Assembly (NCBI GenBank): GCA_963681505.1
Contig: OY811971.1
Location: forward strand, 23,079,462-23,143,461
Direction of reading: 5' to 3'
Source of the DNA: Eunapius fragilis
Lineage: Eukaryota; Porifera; Demospongiae; Spongillida; Spongillidae
DNA length: 64,000 nucleotides
The number at the start of each line of letters is the position of its first letter. The stretch's first letter is position 1. Below the pieces are notes generated by a model that saw nothing but the letters and a program-made list of their open reading frames with translations, made no database searches and was not told the origin of the DNA. The position numbers and the translations under genes are program-made. This document shows, one piece after another, positions 24,086 to 35,176 of this stretch.

Positions 24086-24541
24086 TGTCTATTGTCCGGC
24101 ATGAATGTTCACCCGGGGTACTCTTGTACACCCGGGTGCACAGCTAAAATAGTTTTGCCGTTCGATCTACGAAGGGACCTAATAACACTGAATGCTACAG
24201 ACACATAGTGCAGGCTTGGGTTAAGATATCTACGCCTTTAATCCTTATGATACTTGTACACCAAACCGTGAAAGTGGACCTATTATATTATTACCTTCCG
24301 CGAGGTACATTGAGCGTGCCACAAAAGGTTCCGAAGGTTTAAATTAGCTAAGGTAACGGCAAATAGACTTAGCACTAACTTGTGAAGGTTAACTTGAGAG
24401 CCTTCAGCCGACTTAGCTCAGATGACGTACTTTTACCTTCCGTGGCTCGTTCGATTTTAATACCGCGCGGAAGGTATAATAGATACGTCCACTTTCACAC
24501 ATTGGTGTACAAGTATCATAAGGATTTAAGGCATAGATATG
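24086..24541. mobile_element. Foldback element 1 (TGTCTATTGTCCGGCATGA head)
   Basis: It starts with TGTCTATTGTCCGGCATGA and a small CACCCGGG hairpin, then TTTTGCCGTTCG. A long imperfect inverted repeat follows: about 24225-24320 pairs with 24450-24541 (TTAATCCTTATGATACTTGT against ACAAGTATCATAAGGATTTA). It is homologous at its head to the element at 27644. Confidence 0.7.
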
Positions 24542-24834
24542 TGGAATAGTATCATACCAAAGTACAGATGGAGGTATCAACATACGTTCCTAGGGACCAG
24601 TAGTGCACACCGCCGGTGAAACCACTCCTTGCATTTTGTGCTTTGAATCATTCTTCCCTCTTCTGGCATTCGACAGCTACGTACATGTGTATTACAAAAC
24701 ACTTAAATTGTCTCCTTTTGAAATGACAGAATTTATCGACTGTTTGATGATAGACGGGAAGGGAGTATATGGCTCTTTCTAGAAAAGTTACTAGGTGTTT
24801 TCTTAACGTTTGTTCACAGTACTGTATAGAGCAG

Positions 24835-25245
24835 CGGTCCTGACCACAGCATATAGGCTTGTAGCATAAGGTATAGCATAAAGGCCACCGTCAGAGGTAT
24901 TTGCCTGTTTATCAGCATCAATAAACCTAACATCTATATTGCTGTTCATTGTGGTTGAAGTAGACAGTGATGTGTAGAGACTGTCATAGACATTGATAAT
25001 TGCAGTAGATTCTTACAGTCCAACTGTAGAGAGTGTCAACCAATGGTTTTCCCCATTGTGCACTATTTGAACGAATTCTCTCCTCATGACATCATACTGC
25101 AAGTGGTACCCCAGTTTGCATGGTTTTCTGTAATGCTGCCATTACCATGCTGCATGATCTTTAAGTAGACTCTGCATGAGTTGCATTGATCACATTATCA
25201 TCACTGAAGCCATCCTCTATCAGACAAAATTGTCCTTTGCAACTC
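24835..25245 (-). pseudogene. Ulp1/C48-like cysteine protease fragment, decayed
   Basis: The minus strand reads FSDDNVINATHAEST, then after a frameshift HLQYDVMRREFVQIVH and NGENHWLTLSTVGL, then a TAA, then NVYDSLYTSLSTSTTMN and DKQANTSDGGLYAIPYATSL. In Ulp1-like (C48) domains NHW carries the catalytic His, YDS the Asp, the Q before the last motif forms the oxyanion site, and SDCGLFA the Cys. Here the Cys position is Gly. The missing Cys, the stop at about 25010 and frameshifts indicate decay. In invertebrates such domains often belong to transposons; that origin is inferred. Confidence 0.65.
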
Positions 25246-26983
25246 ATAGTAAAGCTCAAGTCCAGCAATAGCAATCAAAATTTCTGGTTTATTGTTGACA
25301 TAGTCTTCATGTTCAATCTGATGATGTTTTCTTCTTCAGTAGCTCTAACCATGTCAGCACACCTTATCCTGCAAGAGGCAGCTTGATTGTTGCTGGGATT
25401 ATGATTTATTTGTTCAGTGGTGGATGACTGTCCTGAAAAGAAGCAAAACCAGTTCAACCAGTTCTTTATAGTCCATTTACTTGTTGAAAGACAACAGCTT
25501 ACACCTTTCGCATGTACCCCACAGCTTTCTTCTGTCATAGACCCACTGGCATAGTGAATCTATATCAGATGAGGACATCAGTAAATATTCCTTATCCATA
25601 AGGGTTACATGTTTCATGGACGAGATGTTAAATGACTGTTGCCAATTACTAAAATAAAGTTAAATCACAATAACAGTATAATGTACTTATAGCGTACATC
25701 AAAGGCGTCATCTTCATTTGGTGATTAACCAACAGGACCAGTTCTCCATAAACGGAGGATGTGCGGAGAGTGAAGTTGTTCAAAGATCACAGGTGGAGAT
25801 AGTTGAGGCTCAAGCTGCCGTCGACGAGCTCCTTCGATCTAGACGCCTCGCTATTTATATGCCACGTCCTTAATTCCTTTTCATCTTTCCCAGCACGTTA
25901 GTCACATACAGGAGGCTTGTGCGCAATAAGTTCTCATAGACCAGTGGGGGGACTACTAGGACGCCGAGTCCGGGGGTAGGATACGTGGTCCGGGCGGACA
26001 ATAGTTGGGGGGCCGGGGGGAGGGGATATCATACTGCTAAAGCCAGGCACCTAATATTCTTATCATGATCATGCACTGTTTGGACTTCGTTAGGTCATCA
26101 CACAACATCTCATCGAGTTGGATTGTTTTATTGTTTATATAACTATATCCGTTGTCTTATTATATACAGCTTATGTGCCTATTGTTGTCCTCGCAGATAC
26201 CACCCTCAAAGGGGACTTATTCATTGTCCAAAGCTAAGATGTAAATCTCATCATTGCACTGAGGGCATGTACGTCGCTGCACTGATGGCATGCATGCATC
26301 AGTCAGTTAGAACACTACCTCGGAGATGCAGGGTTAAGAAAAAACATCTAATTTAAAAGTAAAGATTTGGGGACACAGCTTCTTCATTTGGTTAGTTATG
26401 AATAAGTGACTAATGGTTGCGCCATGATATTGAATTGTTTTATGCACTGCAGCCCTAGCGAACGGCGAATCGTACCAGCGGTTATCCAGTGTTATGGAAA
26501 GTATATATTATATATAAGGTACCACTAGCTTCTAAGCTTCCCTCCCTCCGCCCTCAACGAAATGAAATGGCTCGAGTGTTTAAATTGCGCCGGCAACTTC
26601 GAATGTCTCTGCGAATTTGTTTAAGGTTGTGGCTCTTTATGCTCGTTGTTGGCCACAGCCTTATTTTAGAACCGGAATATTTTGGTCAGGTACACATTTC
26701 CGCCGTGCACCATTGGGGAAAAGGGATTAGAAGACTATAAAGTTAAGCTTGCTGTAAGATGAATTCCAAGGCGTCTCTCGGCGTAGAGGTTTTTCATGCA
26801 TTGTATATTGACCACAGCTTCGTTTTTGGAACCAAAATATTGATTGTGGTCAGGCACACGTTACCGCCATGCACCAGGATTGATGGTTTCACAATGTAAT
26901 AGTTGACCAATCGTTTTTAACCGGAAGGCGTGGGATATATGCGCGTACTGTGGCTGCTATAAATATCTTTCACAGCAACTAAC
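25246..26983. other. Spacer upstream of the thiaminase-like gene
   Basis: Near 25960-26030 lies a G-rich stretch with CCGGGCGGACAATAG, the inverse of a CTATTGTCCG head like those at 24086 and 27644. A short duplication occurs at 26645-26720 and 26800-26880 (CACAGC..TTATTTTAGAACC..AATATTTTGGTCAGG type). A frame at 26567-26740 begins MARVFKLRRQL and could be a signal-peptide-like start, but no partner exon was found. Confidence 0.4.
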
Positions 26984-27269
26984 ATGCGTCAACTGCTCCG
27001 TCTGCTGCTCTATTCCATCTCTATGGACTTGCTACCTGCTCTGATGTTGCTGGCTGCCGCGACAACCCTTGCTGTCAGCAATCATGTGCAGGTACCTGCA
27101 TGATAGAACTACATTCATGCATGTACATAGATATACCGCTGTTGGATACTGCATGACTTTTTAAAAAGATATACAACATTTCTCTGTGGCACATTTTAAT
27201 TCTGTCCCTTGAATATCCTAACGCGGAAGAGTCTCAATCGCTTCAAGATTGGTATACACTTACACTTAG

Positions 27270-27525
27270 AAGAGCCTGACGCTGCTCGTTAATTTTTACT
27301 CTATATCTGTTGCGATGATAAAGCTGCTCAAAGCGCGCGCGCATTTTCCCGCTTGATTCCCGCCATGATTTAGGCAAACCACGTCCCATCAAATTTATCG
27401 GTTGCAGATGTATATGTAATTGGCGCAAATCGATCGGAATAAATTATTAAGGTGCATGCACTTTGCACAGCTATATCTTCGAAACGGGTAGAGTCAAAAA
27501 TAACGAACAGGACAAATCAATAGCA
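27270..27525. mobile_element. MITE of the TATATCTCCG family, copy 1
   Basis: It contains GCTCGTTAATTTTTACTC, TATATCTGTTGCGATGATAA, GCGCGCGCATTTTCCCGCTT and ends TTGCACAGCTATATCTTCG to CAGGACAAATCAATAG. Related copies are at 53211-53380 and 57283-57476. It lies inside the thiaminase-like intron. Confidence 0.6.
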
Positions 27526-27643
27526 CCATGCTAGACTCTTCTACGGCTCTCCTGCAGAAGGATACATATGGTTTTAACCCTGAACGACCAAATTAAGGGA
27601 CAGAAATAACATGTATATAATATATAGGGAAATGGTACCTTAA

Positions 27644-27980
27644 TGTCTATTGTCCGGCATGAGTCCACCCGCCGGGTGGACAGCAAAAAACGTTTTTGTC
27701 GTTCGGACCTATAGTTGCATTTAACGGTACTGGCTTATAGAACAAGTCTTTTTAGGATCGGGCCGAGATAAGTAAGGCTTAAATCCTTTTGATACCAGTA
27801 AAACGAGATATAGCCGTGCTAGCGGGCCCACCCATTACGCTCCGTGCGGTACATCGTATGCGAGCTACGGCCAAATGGATAGGTCCGCTAGCATGGCTCA
27901 TTTTGTTATCAAGCCTTAATTACTTATCTCGGCCCGATCCTAAAAAGACTTGTTCTATAAGCCAGTACCGTTAAATGCAA
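27644..27980. mobile_element. Foldback element 2 (TGTCTATTGTCCGGCATGA head)
   Basis: The head (27644-27700) matches that at 24086: the 19-bp start, a CCACCC/GGGTGG hairpin, and TTTTTGTCGTTCG. The rest (27715-27980) is one long inverted repeat: TTGCATTTAACGGTACTGGC pairs with GCCAGTACCGTTAAATGCAA, and the arms continue to a centre near 27850. No coding capacity. Confidence 0.75.
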
Positions 27981-28232
27981 TAACAAGTCATTAAAACATT
28001 CTCTATACGGGAAGGTTGGTGGGGAATCAAGGGCGATGGTGGTGTATAAAGCAAGGGAACAAGGCTATCTTAGCAGGATGTTGTCATATTTAACTGTGTG
28101 TGCTAATAAAAAGGTCTATTTAATTTTTCCTTTTCAATCGGAAGGCCCGTTCCATTGCTTGTTACATTACCATACCAGTAATCACCAACCTTCTCGCGAT
28201 CGTGTAGAGAATGTTTTTATTACTTGTTTCTT
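27981..28232. mobile_element. Diverged copy of the AACAAGTAA palindromic MITE
   Basis: It begins AACAAGTCATTAAAACATT then CTCTATACGGGAAGGTTGG and ends CCAACCTTCTCGCG to GAATGTTTTTATTACTTGTT. The arms are less perfect than those of the element at 8596-8883. Confidence 0.7.
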
Positions 28233-28617
28233 TATTTTATTTTACTCATGCTTCAGTACATTTTAATTCATGCCATGAAAATCAAGGATGGAATAGTATC
28301 ACAAAAGTATAATTACTGTGGTTAGAACGTTATCGTGCCCATAAAGCAGTAGTGATGATAGTGAGTTGGGCATACACGTATCATTTCGATCAGACAGTAC
28401 ATGCGATAGTGTCGGGTATACTATTGTGTACGGTCGTTTTGTCGATGGCCTAATTTAAATTACCTGCCAAATATTAATTAATATGGAGGCCGTTAACTGG
28501 CTTTCATTTCAAGCTGCGTAACGAATGATACAGTTGAGATTAGCGCACAGGCGTCATGCTTAAAATGATATCTTGATTTTCGTCTTTAACGTTATCGCAT
28601 ATCACTGCCTCCATTCT

Positions 28618-28618
<1 letters not shown>

Positions 28619-28653
<35 letters not shown>
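28619..28653. repeat. Poly(T) tract
   Basis: 35 consecutive T. The 16-mer TTTCATTTCAAGCTGC occurs just after it and again at 28502-28517. Confidence 0.9.
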
Positions 28654-28918
28654 CATTTCAAGCTGCAACGTACAATCGTCACGCTATGAATGATGCCTTC
28701 AATTCGCGCCGTGCGTTGATATGGTAACAATAGCTCGCGTATGGTGGGAATTTCCTGCTGCTGTGAATGTATGAACGCGAAGTGTACGAAAAGAGTTTGG
28801 AAGCTAGTCCGCATTGTTTCGGACCTTTTTTTGTCCTCTATTCAGAATCCAGCGGACGTTGCAATTGTCCAGGTGCATTGTAATTGTGCTATATGCATTT
28901 AATTGCAAATGCATATTT

Positions 28919-29195
28919 ATAAACAACACAAGTTGTTTGTTGACAGTCTGAGTGCTTTCTGAAAATACAAATACGATAGGAAAGAAAGTGTGCAGGAGGA
29001 AAATAGAACTAATGAAGAGAGCAAACTGCTGGTTCCAGACTGTTTTTCCTCATATTCATAAACAACACATACATGTCGCCACAATCAATAAGTTGTTTGT
29101 TTGACAGTCTGAGAACTTTCTGAAACTACAGACACGGTAGAAAAGAAATTGTGCAGTAGGAAAATGAAGAGAGCAAACAGGTTCCAGTCCGTTTA
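28919..29195. repeat. Tandem duplication of about 170 bp
   Basis: ACAACACAAGTTGTTTGTT, GACAGTCTGAG.., TTTCTGAAA, GAAGAGAGCAAAC and GGTTCCAG.. occur in the same order starting near 28922 and again near 29089. Confidence 0.65.
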
Positions 29196-29340
29196 GATTT
29201 TGCTGCATCAACACAAAAAAATAAACAGATCTCCAGGTATCAAAATGGGTCACCCAACAAAACAGTGTTGCAAGACAAGCACTAACTTTTAATGACTCAA
29301 ACTGCACATACATAAATACGTACACATACAATAACATATA

Positions 29341-29419
29341 CACCTGGAGCTTATGGTAGGTATTAGAACATTACTGTTTATGACAGTAATGTTCTAATAC
29401 CTACCATAAGCTCCAGGTG
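29341..29419. repeat. Perfect 37-bp hairpin
   Basis: CACCTGGAGCTTATGGTAGG and its continuation at 29341-29377 are the exact reverse complement of 29383-29419, with a 5-base loop TTATG. It may be a small MITE; no target duplication is obvious. Confidence 0.85.
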
Positions 29420-29599
29420 ACATTTCCCAGCATTTCTTATACAAAGACACATGAAGACTGCAGAAGACTTACCTGGAATATGCAAAACACAAGGGTTCAA
29501 TCGAGGCTATTGTAAGACAATGTCTTGTTGCAGTACCTTTGAGGCTCCAGCACAGGCCATTCTCACTCACTTACCAAACCGACCTACTTAGAGGCAGAG

Positions 29600-29880
29600 T
29601 TCATTAACTCCACAGCTTCATTCACTAACCTCACCCATGGACCTTCATAGTTCAGAGTCCATTAACCCCACAGCTTCTCACTTACTGACCACCCTCATAG
29701 CGCAGATTCCATTAAACCCACAACTTCTCACTCACTAACCACACCCATGGACCTTCATAATGGCATTTTTTATTAACCCCACAACTTCTCACTCACTAAC
29801 CACACCCATGGACTTTCATAGCGGCAGAATCCATTAACCCCTCAACTTTTCGGTCACTGACCACACCCATGGACCCTCAG
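29600..29880. repeat. Minisatellite, about 60-bp unit
   Basis: About five imperfect copies containing CATTAACCCCACAACTTCTC, ACTCACTAACCACACCCATG and GACCTTCATAG. Confidence 0.75.
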
Positions 29881-29904
29881 CTGTGGAGTACACTAAAAGC
29901 CCAC

Positions 29905-29977
29905 GGAATGAGCGTTATTACGTGCGAGGTCATTAACGTACAGAATGACCTCGCACGTAATAATTAACGCTCATTCT
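29905..29977. repeat. Imperfect hairpin
   Basis: AATGAGCGTTATTACGTGCG AGG.. at the left pairs with AATGACCTCGCACGTAATAA to GCTCATT on the right; the right arm has a 4-base insertion. Confidence 0.8.
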
Positions 29978-31772
29978 GGTCCATTCTTAAGGAATATCGC
30001 AGGCTGCGCGACTGTTCAATTGTACAGTTAGTTCAGTACGATCAGCAGGCTACCTTTTACTTCCACATCAGCGTGTCAAAAGCGGCCATTACATAATTGG
30101 CATCCTGCAATAACGTAATTAATAGCACTTGAACAATCATCTTACTTACTCCCATGATGGACGATTCTACATGCACTGTCTGGATGTATTCGTCCTCCTG
30201 CCGTCTCTAATAGGAACGGTAGTGGTTCTAGAGAAAGGAAACCAGCAATGAAAATTTTACTAAACATCAACTACAATTACTGCCCGCTTGTTTTAGCACT
30301 ACCGATACACCGGCCATGCACAGATCATATCTGGTTACCGGTAGACTACTATACACAAACCAAACAATAGCAATCTGTTGTGGTAGGGACAATACAGTAG
30401 CACATACAAGGGCTATTCCCTAGTTTAGAGAATAGCACTTTCCTGTTGCGGATAGTCACAGTAGGAATGGGTATACGAGCCTTTGTTTTGTTGGTCTTCT
30501 CACTAGTGATGAAAAAAAGAGCGTCAAATCGTGTCAATTAATGTATTTTTAGAAATGAATGTCATTATTTCATCCGGTCCCCAAGGAGGTTACATTGTTC
30601 GCGGGTTTTTTTAATTGATGTCATTAATTTTATTCCTTGTTCAAATCAATTGCAGGTGCAAACGACTGAAATACGCGTGCTAATTTATCCTTACATCCCT
30701 GATCTCAACCGAGATGGGTTGAAACAGTTGAGGAATTATATCAAAAAAGAATTCGAAGCACAATTCCCAAACGTAAAAGTTCAAGTCGATGGCGACCCTA
30801 ACACGACTGATCCATACTTACTCGATAATCTGAAGGCATATCTTGGTACGGCCAGCGATGCGTATGATTTGGTGGAGGTGAACACAATTATGTTAGGAGA
30901 AATGGTGAAAACAACCTAGTGCAGCCTAATCCAATTCCTGAACTCCCAGTTAACGTTGGTTCATTTCTACCTTTTGCGGTAGATGCAGTTACCTATGATG
31001 GACAGGTCTGTGGTATACCGACGTTGGTTTGTTCAAACTTCCTGGCACAAATGACCTCATCCAGTGGAAAAGGGGCAGATATTCTGACTGGTAATTTTCG
31101 AGGAAGTTGGACTCTTCCAGAGTATTTTCTGAGTGCGTACATTAGTAAGTACGGATCCTGCTCAATGGACGATGCATGGAGTCCTCTCTAACCCTCCCGA
31201 GCAAAAAGATATTCTAAATACCTTGAAATAGTTCACGGACAAATGCAAACGAAGCAGTGGAATGAATGAACCCTTGTACTGACAATACATACGACGATAC
31301 CAATGCTATGATTAAAGATGTGATTGCCTCAAAGCAATCTCAATTTTTATCATATTCAGAAGTATAATGGGACAGGTTCTGTACACAGACCCCGGAGTAG
31401 CTATCACGAAAATTACAGCCCCACCTCTAGGTGGTGCTGGATACCTGCCAATGTACACGGACGCCCTGGTGGCTAATAGAAACTCGTATAACACCAAGAC
31501 AAATGGTATAAAAGATTTTATCCAATTTTACACATCCTTACGGTTTCGACATAAGTACGCTTTTTGCGGTGACATGAACTCCAATTGTATTCGTTACGTC
31601 CTTCCCGCCAACTCACAATTCTATTATCTTCCAACTGTACTAGTTAACCGCATCTACACCATGCTACACAAAGTAATTACTACATCTGCCACACCTGGAC
31701 CTAACCATGAATTCTAGCTACTACAAGAAAGATTATCTGGACGCAAGTGTTTCAAAGGAGTTAAAGTTTTAG

Positions 31773-32580
31773 AAGCGGCAACTTTTTACAGTACGGGGGG
31801 GGGGGGGGGGGGGGGGGGGCGTGGAGAAGGTTGGTCTCTATATTTTGTACATTGTGTGTATTGCATAGAGAGTAATTATACTCATGTCAAGAATGTCCTG
31901 GACCAGGCTGTAGGATCAGATTCTCTTTATACCATAAGCACCAAGCACCAGTGACGACCTATAACAAAAGATGTTGTATATGATAGTGGTACAAGCACAA
32001 TATACTTACCACCTTGCACCAGAGATGCCATATATTCGGCCCAGGAACTCATATTCCTTTTCTCTCGCTTGTTAATCTAGGATTTTATACTATTGATCCA
32101 AAATAGAGCTTAGAAGTTATTTACTCATGCTTACCTCCATATGTGGGGATGGCAGATCACTGCTGATACTTATTCCGAAGACAATGAATAGGTCCGAAGC
32201 ATATGAGGTACAACTGCAGATAGGTGCCTTACATCTTGTAGATGTGCAAAACTTTGCACAAATCCTGCATAACCTTGGCACAAATCCTGCATAACCTTGT
32301 TAAATGGTCTGCACGCATGTTCCTCAATTATGTGACTTGCGCAAGCGCCGGCTCACCTAAATCTACGTGAGAGTCAATATTTTCCTTTGAACATGTTGTA
32401 TAATGACACAGGAATGCAGATACATGTATGTAGGCAGAATCGCTGGGAAAACCGCAGGAAGCTGAAAAAGCGACCTTCCATGCACACCGATCTAACCGCT
32501 CGTTTTAAACGTAACTCAACTAAAACGTGCGCAGTAGGCAGGAACCAAAAACTGAAGTTGCGTGCTTGGGACAAGAAATC
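31773..32580. other. Spacer with a G-tract
   Basis: A run of about 25 G lies at 31795-31819. The short duplicate TTGGCACAAATCCTGCATAA occurs near 32255-32295. No gene was recognised. Confidence 0.4.
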
Positions 32581-32719
32581 CATCTAGGACTGCCCCACAA
32601 GATGGTAAGTGCCAAACCTTGTACACAGCCACCCGATATCAGACATATCGAGCTTTTCGAAGCATACTTGGTTGCTAGGCTGGTTGCTAAAAGGATGTAA
32701 ACTAATAGCGTAAGTTTCC

Positions 32720-33507
32720 AACCGCAAACAGCCGTGACAGACGATGGTTGCAACGTTTGACGTGTCTGCTGCCGTAATCCAGAGGCCGGGTGTTGTGATT
32801 GCTGAACGGTGAAACAGTCTCATTGAGAACGTACGGTTCGTTGCTCATCGTGAATACGAACTTAATCGCGTCATTACGACAATAGGTGAAAGCGAAACCG
32901 ATAGTCCTGCAATGCAACATTGTACTGATATATCACAGCAAAAAAAAGGACCGCGAATCAATTTTTGATTTCATTAATGATTTTTAAATCATGCACTTGG
33001 AAAATCATCGCATGATTGAACAATACTATTACGCAGGTGTGCTAAATCACCTGTAAAATCAAAAATTGATTTGACACGTTTTTTCCCTGTGGATAAACCA
33101 AGACAGCAGCTGCAGGAAGTATTTTCCGTTCCGTTCTGTGGGTGTATTGTGACCATGATATAAGTATCTTGACATTTCGCCACATATATACTAGCAAGCT
33201 AAATTCCATCTTCAACCTTCGATCAATTTTTAAAGGCATTGATCATGTGATTCTATCGTGCGATCCTGGGTGTAGAATAGTTGTAACCTCAGCCTGGAAC
33301 ATGAAAATCAAATTCAATTTCATAGCCTTATAGGACGAAAAGAGAAACAAAGGTCCTAAAAAGGCTTCGCTCTCCCATGTTTCAGTAGAACAAGCGCCGG
33401 TGCTTCTTTTAAAGCGTTGGAGACGATAGAGATGCCATTGCGCGTACACCAGCAGCTGTTAGTTCCCGCGTTCCTTTCAATTACCAGTCAGAGCTTTATG
33501 CCCCTAA
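32720..33507 (-). pseudogene. Second decayed copy of the pmp-like gene start, with its 5' flank
   Basis: On the minus strand the flank (33507-33215) matches that of the intact gene, followed by MEFSLLVYMW.., the VTIHPQNGTENTSC segment (frameshifted), then FAFTYCRNDAIKFVF, TMSNEPYVLNETVSPFSN and VCH at about 32900-32740. Homology to the intact gene stops there. A 158-bp element (32934-33091) interrupts it. The upstream homology ends exactly where a MITE fragment begins (33508). Confidence 0.75.
32934..33091. mobile_element. 158-bp MITE inserted in the pmp-like pseudogene
   Basis: It is absent from the intact gene at the equivalent place. The ends are CACAGCAAAAAAA and TTTTTTCCCTGTG (inverted), and inside AATCAATTTTTGATTT pairs with AAATCAAAAATTGATT. 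Confidence 0.65.
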
Positions 33508-33553
33508 ATACCACCAACCTTCTCGTATAGAGAATGTTTTTATTACTTGTTTC
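33508..33553. mobile_element. Terminal fragment of the AACAAGTAA MITE
   Basis: CCACCAACCTTCTCGTATAG then AGAATGTTTTTATTACTTGT is one end of the element found whole at 8596-8883. Confidence 0.75.
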
Positions 33554-35176
33554 CTATATACTTTTCTGGTGGATTTGGTATTGTAATTAGTTCTTGAAAC
33601 TTATAAACCCAGGAGCAAGAACGTCAACCTTCCATTTTAGCGATATACTATGCATGCTCATAATTTATGGATCCAACATTTTCCATGCTTTGCATGGGTG
33701 GTCGTTTTGTTGGGTAACGCGCTTGACACATGTGCTCGTTTGGCAGATCTGGCAGCATCTGCATGGATCTTTCCACATTTAGATGCTCGAAAGGAATCAG
33801 AATTGTCCTTGCTAATTTGATAACGCTGGTTATGTTATACCGGTTGCATCATGAACATAGTGCATGATAGCTGATGTAATGTGCTATTTGTAGATCAACA
33901 CCAAATAAGGTACAACTAGCTTCAGCTAATTGCCCGATTGGTTAGGCGTCCAGAAGATAACCTGCGAACACGTCCTGAAGCGATTGGTACACTTGGCGTT
34001 CTTTACAAACGTTCCTGTCATGGTAATTAGACTTAAAGGGATGCAACAAAACTATATATGACTGCATATCATGTTAACCAGCAATTGAAGCAATTGAAGT
34101 TATTAGAAGATGAAAGCTTTGCGGGTGGCTGAGTGATCAAATTTTAGATGCTGGTCAGAAACTATGCTGAAAGCATTGACTGCATGGGTATGGTCTTGAC
34201 ATATAGCATTGCTAGGAGTGATTTCATTCAGATCATGAATGCTGTAAATAGCCTATGGGTGACAGTTCTAACATTGGCTGCCAGCATGAAGAAATATTTT
34301 TCTATGGGTGGTCCAACTAGTTCGATAATAGCAAAGCATTATTTGCACTCCCAAAGACATTATCAAACTACGTACATTGATGTGCAAATGCAGCAAGGTT
34401 GTGATGACTGTGAGTATCTAGGTTGCCATGTATCTTCAGATTCCCATCACAGAACCACATTCAACCACATGGGCTTGTGTGGAGTGCAAAAGTCAGAATT
34501 AGTGTCATTTCGTTCCTTTAATTGTCACGATTTAATGTGCTTGATTCTATTCATATACTGGCCAATTTATTATGTTCTCATGTTCAAAAATGCTTCTCAT
34601 GTTTAAAATGCATTTACCGAACAGAATATGGACCGAATATGGCAGTCAACTGTAGGACCAATTATGCTGCCATATTTGGTCCCGGACCAAATGTGGCTGC
34701 CATAATCGGTCCGCCGGACAATTTTTAGGCAGGATATTTTGTGCATGACAGGCTCGGACCAGACAAAATGGTCCAGGCCCGGAATAAAGAGTCCATCTAT
34801 TGCCTGCATTCATTATGCTACGTGATTAGGGTTTTGTCGAAACGGGAAAGACCGTAAACTTATAAAATCCACAAAGTATTTCAGTATCTTTAACATGGTC
34901 ATGGTTCACAATAGAAATTAACAAACTTCAAAAGGCAAGGGTGATCGGACCACCTAGGCAATCAAATATGGTCCGAACTATGGCAGTGCCGAATGGTCCG
35001 CCAGGGCCAAGTTTTGGCTGGACCAATTTCGCTTGACAATTCCCTGCGTGTAAATACTTTAATCATCCGCGCGGCAGAGCTGGATGCCACGCCCTTAAAA
35101 TAAAACGCACCAATTTTTGACACTGTTCGCCGGGCCTGCCCTTGAGTTATTCCTATAAATAAACCTACTGGATGCG
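33554..35176. other. Spacer with a possible inverted repeat element
   Basis: A 152-codon plus frame (34148-34606) has no domain I recognise. From about 34610 to 35040 the motifs GGACCGAATATGGCAG, TTTGGTCCCGGACCAAAT, CGGTCCGCCGGACAAT and TATGGTCCGAACTATGGCAG recur in both orientations, which suggests a decayed foldback repeat. Confidence 0.4.

Larger units (their letters stand above)
26984..31772 (+). pseudogene. Thiaminase I-like secreted protein gene, decayed, two exons
   Basis: Exon 1 (26984-27091) encodes a 36-residue signal-peptide-like start (MRQLLRLLLYSISMDLLPAL) and ends at CAG|GTACCT. Exon 2 starts at 30656 after TTGCAG, and both sides are phase 0. Exon 2 resembles bacterial thiaminase I (thiamine pyridinylase, a periplasmic-binding-protein fold enzyme that swaps the thiazole of thiamine for another base). 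Matches in order: VLIYPYIPDLNRDGLKQL, DAYDLVEVNTIMLGEM, FLPFAVDAVTYDGQVCGIP then TLVCSN with the nucleophile-type Cys at 31030-31032, SYSE at 31350-31361 (probable catalytic Glu), and RYVLPA near 31600. Total span equals about 400 codons, the family length. Frameshifts near 30910, 31185, 31265, 31362 and 31705 and a stop near 31230 disrupt it. The intron carries several foldback repeats. Function of an intact relative would be thiamine cleavage or binding; this copy looks dead. Confidence 0.65.

Noticed and set aside
28502-28666. Retroposed SINE with 16-bp duplication and poly(T)
   Set aside because: The poly(T) lies at the wrong end relative to the direct repeats for a poly(A)-tailed insert in either orientation.
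30908-30930. Mini-intron to explain the break in the thiaminase-like frame
   Set aside because: The only GT-AG pair would be about 20 bases, too short for a spliceosomal intron; a frameshift is simpler.
34148-34606. 152-codon plus frame as a gene
   Set aside because: No recognisable motif, signal peptide or splice context; length is possible by chance in AT-rich DNA.
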